NCBI RefSeq assembly: GCF_009766105.1
Contig: NZ_LMUH01000013.1
Span: 723,930 to 787,929 of the forward strand
Direction: 5' to 3'
Length of the DNA: 64,000 bases
DNA from: Granulicella sp. S156
GTDB lineage: Bacteria; Acidobacteriota; Terriglobia; Terriglobales; Acidobacteriaceae
Under the pieces are notes generated by a model. It saw only the letters and a program-made list of their open reading frames with translations. It had not been told where the DNA came from and did no database searches. Shown here piece by piece: positions 26,501 to 35,699 of this stretch. The translations under genes were made by a program, and so were the position numbers. Numbering within the stretch: the first letter of the stretch is position 1; the number at the start of each line of letters is the position of its first letter.

Positions 26501-27850
26501 ATGATCACTGCCGAGTCTGCAGTAAACACCAGCAAGGTAACGCTCAAACGCAGTCTTGGCTACTGGGACCTAATCCTCTACGGCATCATTCTCATTCAAC
26601 CCACGGCTCCCATGCCAAGCTTCGGTGTCATCTACGCCGAGGCGCACGGGCATGTCGTCACCGCCATTTTGTGCGCGATGGTGGCCATGTTGTTCACCTC
26701 CATCAGCTATGGCCGCATGGCGCGTATGTATCCGCAAGGTGGTTCGGCGTTTATGTACGTAAGCCGCGAGCTGCATCCCAGCCTCGGGTACCTTACCGGC
26801 TGGTGCATGGCGATGGACTATATTCTCAATCCCCTGATTTGCACCATCTGGTCCAGTAAGGCCGCGCAGAATTTTCTGCCGGAAGTCCCATACATCGTAT
26901 GGGCAATTTTTTTCGCAGCGCTCTTCACCCTGCTGAACCTGAACGGTGTCGAAACATCCGCAAGAATAAACACAATGATGGCCGTAGCTCTGGGTGTTGT
27001 AATCGTGCTGGTAGTGATCTCATTCACGCGCTACCTTCTGCACCTTCCGCATCAGCCTGTGTCGTTTTATACAGTTCCGTTTTATGACCGATCTACGTTC
27101 TCTTCATCTGCACTGTTTCGAGGAACATCGATCGCGGTACTTACGTACATAGGCTTCGACGGTATCTCCACGCTTACGGATGAGGCGAAAAGTCCTGAGC
27201 GAAGCATTCCCCGCGCAATTGTTGCCACATGTCTCATCACTGGGGTACTGGCCTCGATCGAGGTATATCTTGGCCAACTAGTGTGGCCTCGTGGAGTCAG
27301 CTTTCCCGATATAGATACGGCCTATGTTCACATCGCTGGGCGTGCCGGTGGCCCAATGGTCTTCGCCATTGTGAACGGGGCACTATTACTTGCCACAATT
27401 GGTTCCGGTATGGCGTCGCAGCTAGGCGCGGCACGTCTGCTTCTTGCCATGGGACAGGACGGAGCCATCCCCAAGCGGTTCTTTGGCGCAGTTCATCCCA
27501 AGAACCGCATCCCTCGCAATAACGTTCTGATGATTGGTGGTATTTGCCTTGTCGGTGCTCTCATCTTCAGCTATCAACTGGGAACAGAGTTGCTGAATTA
27601 CGGAGCGCTGCTCGCCTTTATGGGAGTCAACGTCGCCTCCGCGGTTCTTGGATGGCGGCAAGGAAGAGGCTCGCAGTGGCTTCCAATCCTGATCTCGCTG
27701 TTAGGATTCGCTGTCTGCTTCTTTATTTGGATGAATCTAGGGTCACTGGCTCGCATCGTTGGAACCGTTTGGGCAGTGCTTGGCATCGTACTGTGGCTAA
27801 CATATGGCCGAAAAGCAAAGATGCGTGCTTTGGCTGCATCGATATCATAG
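26501..27850 (+). CDS. APC-superfamily amino-acid permease
   Basis: 449 residues with twelve predicted membrane helices. Typical APC features are the first helix YGIILIQPTAPMPSFGV, GSAFMYVSRELHP near helix 3, FRGTSIAVLTYIGFDGISTLTDEAKSPERSIPRAI in the helix 6 region, and MASQLGAARLLLAMGQDGAIPKRF. Members import amino acids or amines through the inner membrane. GAGGGATC stands just before the ATG. It follows receptor 2 by 100 bp in the same direction, with the hairpin at 26413 between them, so co-regulation is uncertain. Substrate cannot be deduced. Confidence 0.88.
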   Translation: MITAESAVNTSKVTLKRSLGYWDLILYGIILIQPTAPMPSFGVIYAEAHGHVVTAILCAMVAMLFTSISYGRMARMYPQGGSAFMYVSRELHPSLGYLTGWCMAMDYILNPLICTIWSSKAAQNFLPEVPYIVWAIFFAALFTLLNLNGVETSARINTMMAVALGVVIVLVVISFTRYLLHLPHQPVSFYTVPFYDRSTFSSSALFRGTSIAVLTYIGFDGISTLTDEAKSPERSIPRAIVATCLITGVLASIEVYLGQLVWPRGVSFPDIDTAYVHIAGRAGGPMVFAIVNGALLLATIGSGMASQLGAARLLLAMGQDGAIPKRFFGAVHPKNRIPRNNVLMIGGICLVGALIFSYQLGTELLNYGALLAFMGVNVASAVLGWRQGRGSQWLPILISLLGFAVCFFIWMNLGSLARIVGTVWAVLGIVLWLTYGRKAKMRALAASIS

Positions 27851-27904
27851 TTGTGAGCTATTCGATCTTGCCTGTTAGCGAATGTCTAATCATTTCGCGC
27901 AACC

Positions 27905-27980
27905 CCTCAAGGACTAAAAATTTTCGTGCCAGGTTGAAGGTTGTCGTTTGGGTCTTGGAGCGATGAAGCTGTCCTTGAGG
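27905..27980. repeat. Widely spaced inverted repeat CCTCAAGGAC/GTCCTTGAGG
   Basis: Perfect 10-bp arms at 27905-27914 and 27971-27980, separated by 56 nt, between the convergent permease and secretin-like genes. It could form a long-looped terminator, but the loop makes this doubtful. Confidence 0.3.
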
Positions 27981-28000
27981 CCGTGCATCGAAGCGGTCTG

Positions 28001-29392
28001 CTAGGGAGATGGCGATCGGGTAATGATGGGTGTAATGGTGATGACCAACTCCGAGTCGTTTGTGTCTCGAGAGGAGTTAGTCGTAATGGAATCGATCACT
28101 CCCTGCGTTGCTAAAGCTTCAGTACGGGTCAAGTTGCTTACAACTACGGTCGTAACCCCTGCCGCAACCGAAAGATCGGATGAGAACTCCTGATTATCCA
28201 GGATGGGAATAGTGTTGAGGCTGCTTCCCTGCAGGGAGCGGATGGTCTCATGAAGATGAAGCAGAACTTCTTTGTCGGATACGATGTGCGGTTTAGCCTC
28301 CAACAAAAGACCTAAATCTTCATATTCAATGCTTGGCGTCGCCGAGCTGCTGGTTGCACTAGTCGATGCGCCCACAGCCAATGTCGTTGCAGTCAGAACG
28401 GGATAGTGCTCTCCGACCTTAAATGTCCCAGGTTGGTCATTTGCAAGATGGAGCGTCGCGCTTTCCAGTTGTTGGACGGAAGATACTGAGAGGCTGGCAT
28501 TTGCGGAGATAGAGTCAAACTGCACGCCGGTCGCGGTTAGCCCCCCGCCGAAGTAAAGGGAAGAGCTACCGAGAACCGAGTCGCTCGCATACCCGGCGGC
28601 GATCAGTAGTTCAGCTATCCCCAGTGTGTCCCCCGAGGCTACGAGGCCAGCCGAGATCAACTCCTGTACGACGGATGAGTTGCTGCTGATCAAACTATTC
28701 GCTTCTGTTAGCACATTGAAGATTTTGATTGTTTGTGGAAGCTCAACTCCCAGATTTCGGTTGTGCGTTCGGCTCACGATATAGCTTTTGATCTGCAGAA
28801 GCACCTGAGGTGTAGGACGGTAGAGAGTCGCCAGCATGCTCTGGACTTCCAGAAGCACCTCCGGCGTCGCGTGAACGGTCACGCTATCGCGGTGAACCGC
28901 TACCTTGGAAACATTGAATAGGCTAACGAGAAGAGTCTCTATTGAGGTTCGCTCCTCGGTACTCAAATTCTCCAAATCGGGAACATCAAAAGTCGCCGTC
29001 ACGAGATGCTCGTACTGTGCTCGATGCTGCTTATCGTCAGTTACGGCAAGGATCGTATGAGTACTGACGGGAACAAAGAAGCAATGTGTCATAGCTCCTA
29101 ATACTTGTCCCGTGGTTGCCAGGTCAGCATCTTCCAGATCGACACGGTGTGGTTTTGCATCCTCAAAGGGAGTGGCGAATATTACTCGAATTCCATACAT
29201 CCCAAACGCATCTACTAGTAACTCAGCAGGGCCTCCTTCAATATGCATACTTCTTAGTAGGGGTGTTGTTAAGGGAACCGCACGAATCTCAGGTTGTGGT
29301 TTCCATTCGGTTTCCGATCCATGTTGGGCCAGCGAAGCGCATGAGACAAACGCTGAAATCACTAGCAAAAAGATAGATCGTTTTCGCCTCAC
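28001..29392 (-). CDS. Divergent secretin-like protein without canonical C-terminus
   Basis: 463 residues from a GTG with AAGGA 8 nt upstream; signal peptide ending ASLAQHG. Residues ~45-120 resemble the STN/secretin N-terminal fold, ~120-195 an N1-like ring-building domain, and ~210-455 a weak secretin core (PQVLLQIKSYIVSRTHNRNLGVELP ... IEYEDLGLLLEAKPHIVSDKEVLLHL). The usual VPGLGDIPLLGxLF segment near the end is missing; it ends VITITPIITRSPSP. It is back-to-back with a second, more canonical secretin at 29623. Known secretins form outer-membrane export gates; no GspE/F or pilus genes lie nearby, so this is an orphan. It may form a mixed or accessory ring; that is inference. Confidence 0.6.
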   Translation of the reverse strand: MRRKRSIFLLVISAFVSCASLAQHGSETEWKPQPEIRAVPLTTPLLRSMHIEGGPAELLVDAFGMYGIRVIFATPFEDAKPHRVDLEDADLATTGQVLGAMTHCFFVPVSTHTILAVTDDKQHRAQYEHLVTATFDVPDLENLSTEERTSIETLLVSLFNVSKVAVHRDSVTVHATPEVLLEVQSMLATLYRPTPQVLLQIKSYIVSRTHNRNLGVELPQTIKIFNVLTEANSLISSNSSVVQELISAGLVASGDTLGIAELLIAAGYASDSVLGSSSLYFGGGLTATGVQFDSISANASLSVSSVQQLESATLHLANDQPGTFKVGEHYPVLTATTLAVGASTSATSSSATPSIEYEDLGLLLEAKPHIVSDKEVLLHLHETIRSLQGSSLNTIPILDNQEFSSDLSVAAGVTTVVVSNLTRTEALATQGVIDSITTNSSRDTNDSELVITITPIITRSPSP

Positions 29393-29622
29393 ACAAAGTA
29401 TTCCTTCAATGTTTCAGACGTAGGAATACCTCATTTAGTACTTAGTCAAATTAAACATATTCGAGCCGAGTAGAGCGTAAGCGGATTTCAGAGTTACGCG
29501 TCTAAACACCTAAGGAATCGTGGAAGCGCACTCCACATTCTTCCTTTGCCTGCTTATCAAATAGCTGGGATACGCGTTTATCAACGCGAATGCGGACGTG
29601 CGCGTTTGAGAAAGAAGTTTAT

Positions 29623-31347
29623 ATGTTTACAAGGTTCGGAAACCGCATAGTGCTCGTGTTGCTTTTCGCTGCTTTCCATGCTGGAGTCGCACGGGCACAA
29701 TCGGCTAAAGTTCTCTACAAAAGGGGTGAATCCGCAGAAGCCAGAGAGGACCTTGAAGCGGCCTATCAGGCCTATGGAATGGCTCTCAGCAAAGCCCCAG
29801 GGGAGATCCGTTACAAGCTGGCGATGGAACGTGTGCGGTCCAACGCCGCCGCATTGCATGTACATCATGGTGAAGCTCTCGAACAACAGAACCATCCCAG
29901 GGAAGCACTGGTAGAGTACCTTCGTGCGCTGGAGATTGACCCTGGAGACGTGGTGGCGCAACAGGACATTGATAAAGCGAAAACAGAGATGGAAAAGAAG
30001 GACCATCCCTCTTCAGAGCCCGATGTTCCAAACGCAGACGATCTCGATAAGCCCGGCCCCCCGGTTCATCTGGACACGATCTCCTCTGAGCCGATCACCC
30101 TGCATATGACGGAAGAAAGCAACACTCTATATCAAACGATCGGTCGAGTCGCAGGCCTCAACGTGCTGATAGACCCCGACTTTGCCGCAAAGAAAGTCAC
30201 TATCGATCTGAAAGGAGCGACGCTCACGGAGGCACTCCGTGTACTCGGGGATCTCTCTGGCAGCTTCTGGAAGGCTTCCACACATAACACGATTTACGTT
30301 GCACCAGACAACCACGCCAAGCGAACACAATTGGAACAGCTCGCAGTGCGCACGTTCTATCTAACGAACGTTGGGCAGCAGGCTGACTTGAACGATGTCA
30401 TTACCACTCTGCGAAACGTATTGACGCCCAATGTGAAGATGTTTGCAGTGCAGAGCCAGAATGCCATTGTGGTTCGGGGAACTCCAGACGAGATTATGCT
30501 TGCTAAAAGTTTGATCGCCAGCCTTGATCTTCCCAAGCCCGAGGTTCTCGTGGACGTCTACGTCATGGAAGTCAGTCGTGACAAAATACGGAATATTGGT
30601 ATCTCTCTCCCCACCTCTCTGACGGTTACATCGAGTTCTACGGCGACCCTTAATCAGATCGGCAGTACTTCGTCCTACAGTTATTCCATCGGCCAGGCGG
30701 CCGCGGAGCTGTTGCTTACGGACTCCGATACGCGCGTTTTGCAGAATCCCAGCTTGCGGGCGTTGGATGGGCAGCGAGCCACTTTGAAAATAGGGGAGAA
30801 GATTCCCACTGCCACGGGGTCCTATACGACTGCCACTTCCACAACGACATCAGCGGTGCAGACTCAGTTCACCTACATAGACGTTGGTGTGAGTGTCGAT
30901 ATGACCCCGACGATTCACCAGAACCGCGACGTGACACTGAAATTAGCTGTCGAAGTGTCCTCCCAGACTTCCACCGATACGATCGACGGCGTAGCTGAAC
31001 CTGTTATCAGTCAACAAAAGGTAGAGCAGGTGATCCGCCTCAAAGATGGCGAAGTAAATATTCTGGCCGGCCTTGTTCAGAAGAATCTCGCTCACAACGT
31101 GAGTGGAACACCTGGTTTGGGAGAGTTGCCGCTAATAAAGTACATGTTCAGCACGCAGGAGACTGAGGTGGCCGACACAGAAATTGTCTTCATGCTGGTT
31201 CCTCACGTTGTTCGAGCTGTGACGATCGATGCGGGAGCCGCTCGCGAGATCGATACCGGTTCGGGGGACTCCATCCAGATTCAACGCGTTCCTAATTTGC
31301 AGACACAGCCGATCACGACCATAAAGGCGGTCTCACCCAGGAATTGA
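29623..31347 (+). CDS. TPR-containing orphan secretin
   Basis: About 574 residues from the ATG at 29623 (GAGAAAGAAG upstream, start of a signal peptide ending GVARAQS; an ATG at 29590 would add eleven non-signal residues). Residues ~25-105 contain two TPR-like helical repeats, ~155-235 an STN-like N0 domain (NVLIDPDFAAKKVTIDLKG), ~240-310 an N1/NolW domain, and ~335-545 the secretin core. The core has QNPSLRALDGQRATLKIGEK, RLKDGEVNILAGLVQ and the classic GTPGLGELPLIKYMFS near its end. It should form an outer-membrane channel of the type II/IV pilus secretin class. No pilotin or ATPase gene is in the window. Confidence 0.8.
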   Translation: MFTRFGNRIVLVLLFAAFHAGVARAQSAKVLYKRGESAEAREDLEAAYQAYGMALSKAPGEIRYKLAMERVRSNAAALHVHHGEALEQQNHPREALVEYLRALEIDPGDVVAQQDIDKAKTEMEKKDHPSSEPDVPNADDLDKPGPPVHLDTISSEPITLHMTEESNTLYQTIGRVAGLNVLIDPDFAAKKVTIDLKGATLTEALRVLGDLSGSFWKASTHNTIYVAPDNHAKRTQLEQLAVRTFYLTNVGQQADLNDVITTLRNVLTPNVKMFAVQSQNAIVVRGTPDEIMLAKSLIASLDLPKPEVLVDVYVMEVSRDKIRNIGISLPTSLTVTSSSTATLNQIGSTSSYSYSIGQAAAELLLTDSDTRVLQNPSLRALDGQRATLKIGEKIPTATGSYTTATSTTTSAVQTQFTYIDVGVSVDMTPTIHQNRDVTLKLAVEVSSQTSTDTIDGVAEPVISQQKVEQVIRLKDGEVNILAGLVQKNLAHNVSGTPGLGELPLIKYMFSTQETEVADTEIVFMLVPHVVRAVTIDAGAAREIDTGSGDSIQIQRVPNLQTQPITTIKAVSPRN

Positions 31348-31405
31348 TCGCGAGTTTCCGGCTGTGCGCCATTGCCGTTCCGAAATGAAATCCCAAAATT
31401 TGCGC

Positions 31406-31466
31406 GTGAAAATAGTTAGGCCGAAAGAAGTAAGGTGGTACCTTCTTTCGGCCTAACTGTTTTCAC
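31406..31466. terminator. Bidirectional terminator, 25-bp stem
   Basis: Arms at 31406-31430 and 31442-31466 pair at 24 of 25 positions (core AGTTAGGCCGAAAGAAG) around an 11-nt loop. The outer ends are A-rich on the left and T-rich on the right, as expected for a terminator used from both sides. It separates the convergent secretin (ends 31347) and GH20 (ends 31482) genes. Confidence 0.85.
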
Positions 31467-31481
31467 AGCATCTGTGCTTGG

Positions 31482-33554
31482 TTATTGTTTTCCAGCAGCC
31501 TCGAAGAGTTGCTGCAACGGTGGAAGAATGGCGAAGTTAGTTAATTCCGAATGTTCAGCCGCCGCCTTGAGAAGCGTACTCTGCTCCTCTACCCACGCAG
31601 AAGTGGGCACGGTGTGGGACTCGATGGAGTCGATGGACTGGATGCCAAGCAGGCCGAGTTTCGGTAGCTGGGCGCGACGAAGAGAAAGCTGGTTCAGCTT
31701 GGGATGCTCGGCCGCCACGCTGTCCAGCGCTGCTCCGGTCGCGATCCATGATTGGAAGAGGTTCGTAAGCTGCTGGTGCGCAGCCGTGTGCTCGGTGGGC
31801 GAGGCGCTATGCAGATATCGTTCGACGAGCAGAACAAGCTCTTCTCGGATTGGGGGATCCGGCCGCGTGTAGTCGACAGGATTGGCCATAGGGGTGAGCT
31901 GCGAGGTTTTCTGCTGGCTATAGCGTTCATGAAGAGAACCAGGTGAGAGTACGGAGATGAGCACCGCAAGTTGAGAGCTTCCTTCCTCGCTGCCGGCGAG
32001 CTGCCGCAGACCGGACTGTGGTCCGGAGATATGGGTGAGCCCAAGGCCATCCAGCCGAATGGATTCGACCGCAAGCCGCCGATACATATCGGGAACATCA
32101 CGCGTCTCACGAGTCGACCAGAAGCGCTCTGCAAGGGCGGCAGTGCGCGGCCATATCCTCGAGTCGACAGTCTGCGGGGTGATTTGCTCGGCCCACATGC
32201 AGACTTCACCGCCAAGAATGAGCTTTTGCTGCTCGGCTGTTAAGGTGGAACCGTCCGGAATTGGATCGTCGAGATACATCCGTTCGGCACTCTTCATTCC
32301 GTCGAGATAATAGGGTGCAGAGAGAATGCCACGGTTACCTTGCTTGGCCGCAACCGAGAGTGATTCGACGCCGCGCCAGCTCTGGATGATTGCGTCTTTA
32401 GGGGTACCGGGGTTGAGAATTTCATCCCAGCCGACCATTTGCTTATGGTGTTTCTTCACCAGAGCGAGGACACGCGTGCTGAAGTAGGTCTGTAGCTCCT
32501 CTGTGGACTTCATGTTGTGGGCCTGCATGAAGGCTACGATATGTGGGGTAGCCTTCCAGTCTTTACCGTTGCTCTCATCTCCGCCCATGTGCATATACTC
32601 GTCGGGGAAGAGGTCTGCCATCTCGCCGATGAACGCATCGAGAAACTTGTACGTATTCTCCTGAGTTGGGTCGAGTGCTCCGTCCCAGACGCCGAACGGG
32701 CGGGCGATTGCATAAGGACGCTGAACGCTGGCGAACTCCGGCATGCCTACAAACCAACTGGTTACGTGGCCGGGAACGTCAAACTCCGGAACGACGCGGA
32801 TGCCTCGGGCGCTCGCATAACGAATAACATCGCGCACCTGGTCCTGGGTGTAGAAAAGCCCGTCGGAGCCCATGAGCGTGAGTTTGGGGAACCGCTTGCT
32901 TTCTATACGAAAGCCCTGATCGTCAGTGAGGTGCCAGTGGAAGACATTCAATTTAACGGCGGCCATACCGTCCAGCGTGCGATAGATGACGGGTAGAGGC
33001 ATGAAATGACGGCTTACGTCCAGCATGAGTCCGCGCCAGGGGAAGCGCGGCGAGTCGTTGATCTGGACAGCTGGTATGGCGTAGTGACCGTCTTCGACTT
33101 GGAGTAGTTGCTGCAACGTTTCGAGGCCATAAAGGGCTCCGAAGACAGTTTTAGCCTGTAAAATCACCTTATTGCTGGTAGAGTCGATGGAGTAACTCTC
33201 ATCGGTATCCAGTGTGGGACGCGTGCCTGTGGTGTCCTGCACCTGAATCGTCAGGGTCGCGTTGGCATCCTGCGGCGCTTTATTGAGCTGGACTCCGGTA
33301 TATGCCTCCATCGCATCGAGTGTGCGGCGTGTGGCCTCTTCGAGGATGACGTTATGGGCGCCACTGAGAGAGACGGTGAAGTCCTTGGTGAAGGGAATAG
33401 AGCCGCTGGCAGTAGTCATCCGCGACGGTTCTGGGAGGAGCGTGTTCTGGAAGACTGGCGATTGTGCGGAGACGGCCATAGAGGCAAAAAGGCAGAATAC
33501 TCCGAGGCTGACACCTTTAGTACAGTGATGACGCAGGACCGGCGTACGGTTCAT
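31482..33554 (-). CDS. GH20 beta-N-acetylhexosaminidase (copy 2)
   Basis: 690 residues: signal peptide ending MAVSAQS, GH20b domain (~35-165), catalytic TIM barrel (~168-520) with PRFPWRGLMLDVSRHF, FHWHLTDDQGFRIES, FDVPGHVTSW and the Asp-Glu pair in YMHMGGDESNGKDW (D326/E327), then a helical C-terminal region like that of the copy at 9708. AAGGAG stands before the ATG. It removes terminal GlcNAc/GalNAc from glycans in the periplasm or outside. It is divergent from the GH29 fucosidase gene, so the two may share a control region and act on the same fucosylated glycan. Confidence 0.9.
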   Translation of the reverse strand: MNRTPVLRHHCTKGVSLGVFCLFASMAVSAQSPVFQNTLLPEPSRMTTASGSIPFTKDFTVSLSGAHNVILEEATRRTLDAMEAYTGVQLNKAPQDANATLTIQVQDTTGTRPTLDTDESYSIDSTSNKVILQAKTVFGALYGLETLQQLLQVEDGHYAIPAVQINDSPRFPWRGLMLDVSRHFMPLPVIYRTLDGMAAVKLNVFHWHLTDDQGFRIESKRFPKLTLMGSDGLFYTQDQVRDVIRYASARGIRVVPEFDVPGHVTSWFVGMPEFASVQRPYAIARPFGVWDGALDPTQENTYKFLDAFIGEMADLFPDEYMHMGGDESNGKDWKATPHIVAFMQAHNMKSTEELQTYFSTRVLALVKKHHKQMVGWDEILNPGTPKDAIIQSWRGVESLSVAAKQGNRGILSAPYYLDGMKSAERMYLDDPIPDGSTLTAEQQKLILGGEVCMWAEQITPQTVDSRIWPRTAALAERFWSTRETRDVPDMYRRLAVESIRLDGLGLTHISGPQSGLRQLAGSEEGSSQLAVLISVLSPGSLHERYSQQKTSQLTPMANPVDYTRPDPPIREELVLLVERYLHSASPTEHTAAHQQLTNLFQSWIATGAALDSVAAEHPKLNQLSLRRAQLPKLGLLGIQSIDSIESHTVPTSAWVEEQSTLLKAAAEHSELTNFAILPPLQQLFEAAGKQ

Positions 33555-33570
33555 TACAACTCCTTCTCTA

Positions 33571-33773
33571 ACTCGTTTTCTCGTTTTGCTCTTTGTCAGC
33601 CGAAGCTACTTCAAAAAAAGGCCGCCACTGGCGTCAAAGCGCTATTCAGGACAGTCTTGCTCAAACCACAATATTACAAACTCGTCGTCCAAGTGAAAGA
33701 ATATGATCGCAAACGAAGTTTCGGATGATCCAATTGCCTTTTTTGCGCAAAAGAATATGTCGATCGCAACGAT
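33571..33773. promoter_or_regulatory. Repeats in the GH20/GH29 divergent promoter region
   Basis: Two kinds of repeat lie in this 243-bp spacer. Near the GH20 start, tandem 8-mers CTCGTTTT CTCGTTTT run from 33572 to 33587, resembling DeoR-type direct-repeat operators in style. Near the GH29 start, AAAGAATATG followed by ATCGCAA occurs twice (33697-33713 and 33750-33769), 53 bp apart. A TCAAAGCGCTATTCA element with an AGCGCT core lies at 33634-33648. All are candidate binding sites; none is proven. Confidence 0.3.
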
Positions 33774-33797
33774 AGAACAGCCCTGGAGAGACGCAGA

Positions 33798-35657
33798 ATG
33801 CATTTGACTGAATCGAAGCTCATGAAGAAACAGGCCACCCGGATTCCGATGAGCGTCGCAATCGCGTTGCCTTTGCTCCTCGCTGCACTGCCAAAATTTG
33901 CTGTTGCTCAGGCATCAGCCCACGATTTAAAGCACCCTGCGAATGCCCCCTCTTTAGACCAGCCTCGACCGCTTCCTGGCCCCCGGCCTACGCAGGCGAC
34001 TATCGAGCAGTGGAAAGACAGGAAGTTCGGCATGTTCATTCACTTCGGCCTTTACTCCACGCTGGGTGGCGTATGGGACGGAAAGCAGATCGACAACGGA
34101 TACAGTGAGCAGATCATGGCGAACGCGCCAATACCGCTCGACAAGTATGCGGCTCTCGCTGCAAATTTCAACCCAACACGGTTCGATCCGGACGCTATCG
34201 TCGCACTGGCCAAAGCCGCTGGTATGAAGTTCATCGTCATCACAGCCAAGCACCACGACGGCTTCAATATGTTCCATACGCAGCAAACTCCGTACAACAT
34301 CGTTGACGCCACGCCGTATCACAAGGATGTCGTCAAGCAGCTTGAGGAGGCCTGTGCGCGGGCCGGTATGAAATTCGGCGTCTATTACTCTTCCATCGAC
34401 TGGCACTACCCCGGAGCAAGCAGCTACATCGAGGGCAACAGCAACCCTATCCCTCCCGCACATGAAGACTTCAATGTTGCCCAGCTCAAAGAACTCCTCA
34501 CGAACTACGGTCCTCTCTCGGAGATCTGGTTCGACATGGGCAAGCCCACACCGCTACAGAGTGAGCGTTTCACCCGTACCGTCCACGACCTGCAATCGCA
34601 GACCATGGTCTCCGGTAGAGTCTTCAACTATCAGGGAGACTTCACCGTTATGGGAGACAATCAGGTTCCCGATTTCGTCATCGACGAACCCTGGCAGACT
34701 CCTGCCTCCATCTTCCCCGAGACCTGGGGGTACCGTTCCTGGCAGCGCCGAGACGATCTGCAGGGCAAAATTCACGAGAACATTCTCCGGCTTGCACAGG
34801 TCGTCAGCCGTGGCGGCAACTTCATCCTTAACATCGGCCCTGCTGGAGATGGATCGATCGTTCCGTTTGAAGCAGATGTCCTGCGTGGCATAGGTCGCTG
34901 GATCTCGACGAATGGAGAGGCAATCTACGGGACCGATCCCCAACCCTTTCGTCAGTTGGACTTCGGCTATGCCACGGTTGGGAAGGGAAAACTCTACCTT
35001 TTCCTGCACAATCCGGATAGCAAGTCTGGCAATCTCAGACTTCCTGGGCTTGAGACCTCCCTGCAGCACGCCTATCTCCTGGGCGATCCCGCGAAGACTG
35101 AACTCGCAATCCATCGGGATGCTACTGGCGTATCCATCTCAACAGAAAATCTTGGGGCGATATTGAACCGATTGCGAGCCACGCAAAAAGACGGCTCTTC
35201 GGAGAACACCTTTCTTCCGGTAATCGTCGCCTCGTTTGCCGGAGAGTTGAAGGTACGCCCTGCGGCCATTGCTCCCGAACCGGACGGCCACTTTGTTCTA
35301 GGGACTGGCAAGGCAGACCATTTCGTCAACTACAACGGCTATGGCTATGAAGCGCCAAGCACTGTATACAAACTTCGTTGGCATGTAGCTTCCACCGCCG
35401 GCTTATATCGTGTGGCACTCCGATATAAGCCGTCACAGACACCCGCATCCGTCGATCTTGTAGTGAACGGACGACGTCAGCCTATCCAACTGGCTTCCAC
35501 ATCAGCATCAGGAGATGGGACTGCGGTTCTGGACCATATTCGCATCGAAAACAGAGCGGTTACGAGCATCGAAATCACCCCGCCCGAACCTTTCTATAAG
35601 GGAACCAAACTTCCAGATGGAATTCTAAGTCTGGAACTAACACCGGAACCCAAATAG
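33798..35657 (+). CDS. GH29 alpha-L-fucosidase, secreted
   Basis: 619 residues from an ATG with GGAGAG upstream; signal peptide ending KFAVAQAS. The GH29 catalytic barrel spans ~60-420 with WKDRKFGMFIHFGLYS, FIVITAKHHDGFNMF and the nucleophile Asp in LSEIWFDMGKP (D246); a beta-sandwich follows, then a C-terminal carbohydrate-binding-like domain (~500-617, YRVALRYKP ... SIEITPPEPFYKG). These enzymes release L-fucose from glycan ends by a retaining mechanism. No fucose catabolic genes (fucI/fucK type) are in the window. It is divergent from a GH20 gene and convergent with a DeoR regulator. Confidence 0.92.
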   Translation: MHLTESKLMKKQATRIPMSVAIALPLLLAALPKFAVAQASAHDLKHPANAPSLDQPRPLPGPRPTQATIEQWKDRKFGMFIHFGLYSTLGGVWDGKQIDNGYSEQIMANAPIPLDKYAALAANFNPTRFDPDAIVALAKAAGMKFIVITAKHHDGFNMFHTQQTPYNIVDATPYHKDVVKQLEEACARAGMKFGVYYSSIDWHYPGASSYIEGNSNPIPPAHEDFNVAQLKELLTNYGPLSEIWFDMGKPTPLQSERFTRTVHDLQSQTMVSGRVFNYQGDFTVMGDNQVPDFVIDEPWQTPASIFPETWGYRSWQRRDDLQGKIHENILRLAQVVSRGGNFILNIGPAGDGSIVPFEADVLRGIGRWISTNGEAIYGTDPQPFRQLDFGYATVGKGKLYLFLHNPDSKSGNLRLPGLETSLQHAYLLGDPAKTELAIHRDATGVSISTENLGAILNRLRATQKDGSSENTFLPVIVASFAGELKVRPAAIAPEPDGHFVLGTGKADHFVNYNGYGYEAPSTVYKLRWHVASTAGLYRVALRYKPSQTPASVDLVVNGRRQPIQLASTSASGDGTAVLDHIRIENRAVTSIEITPPEPFYKGTKLPDGILSLELTPEPK

Positions 35658-35699
35658 GGCCGGGTACCGGCAAGATCCATCGCAAATGCCAGGCGGTCC

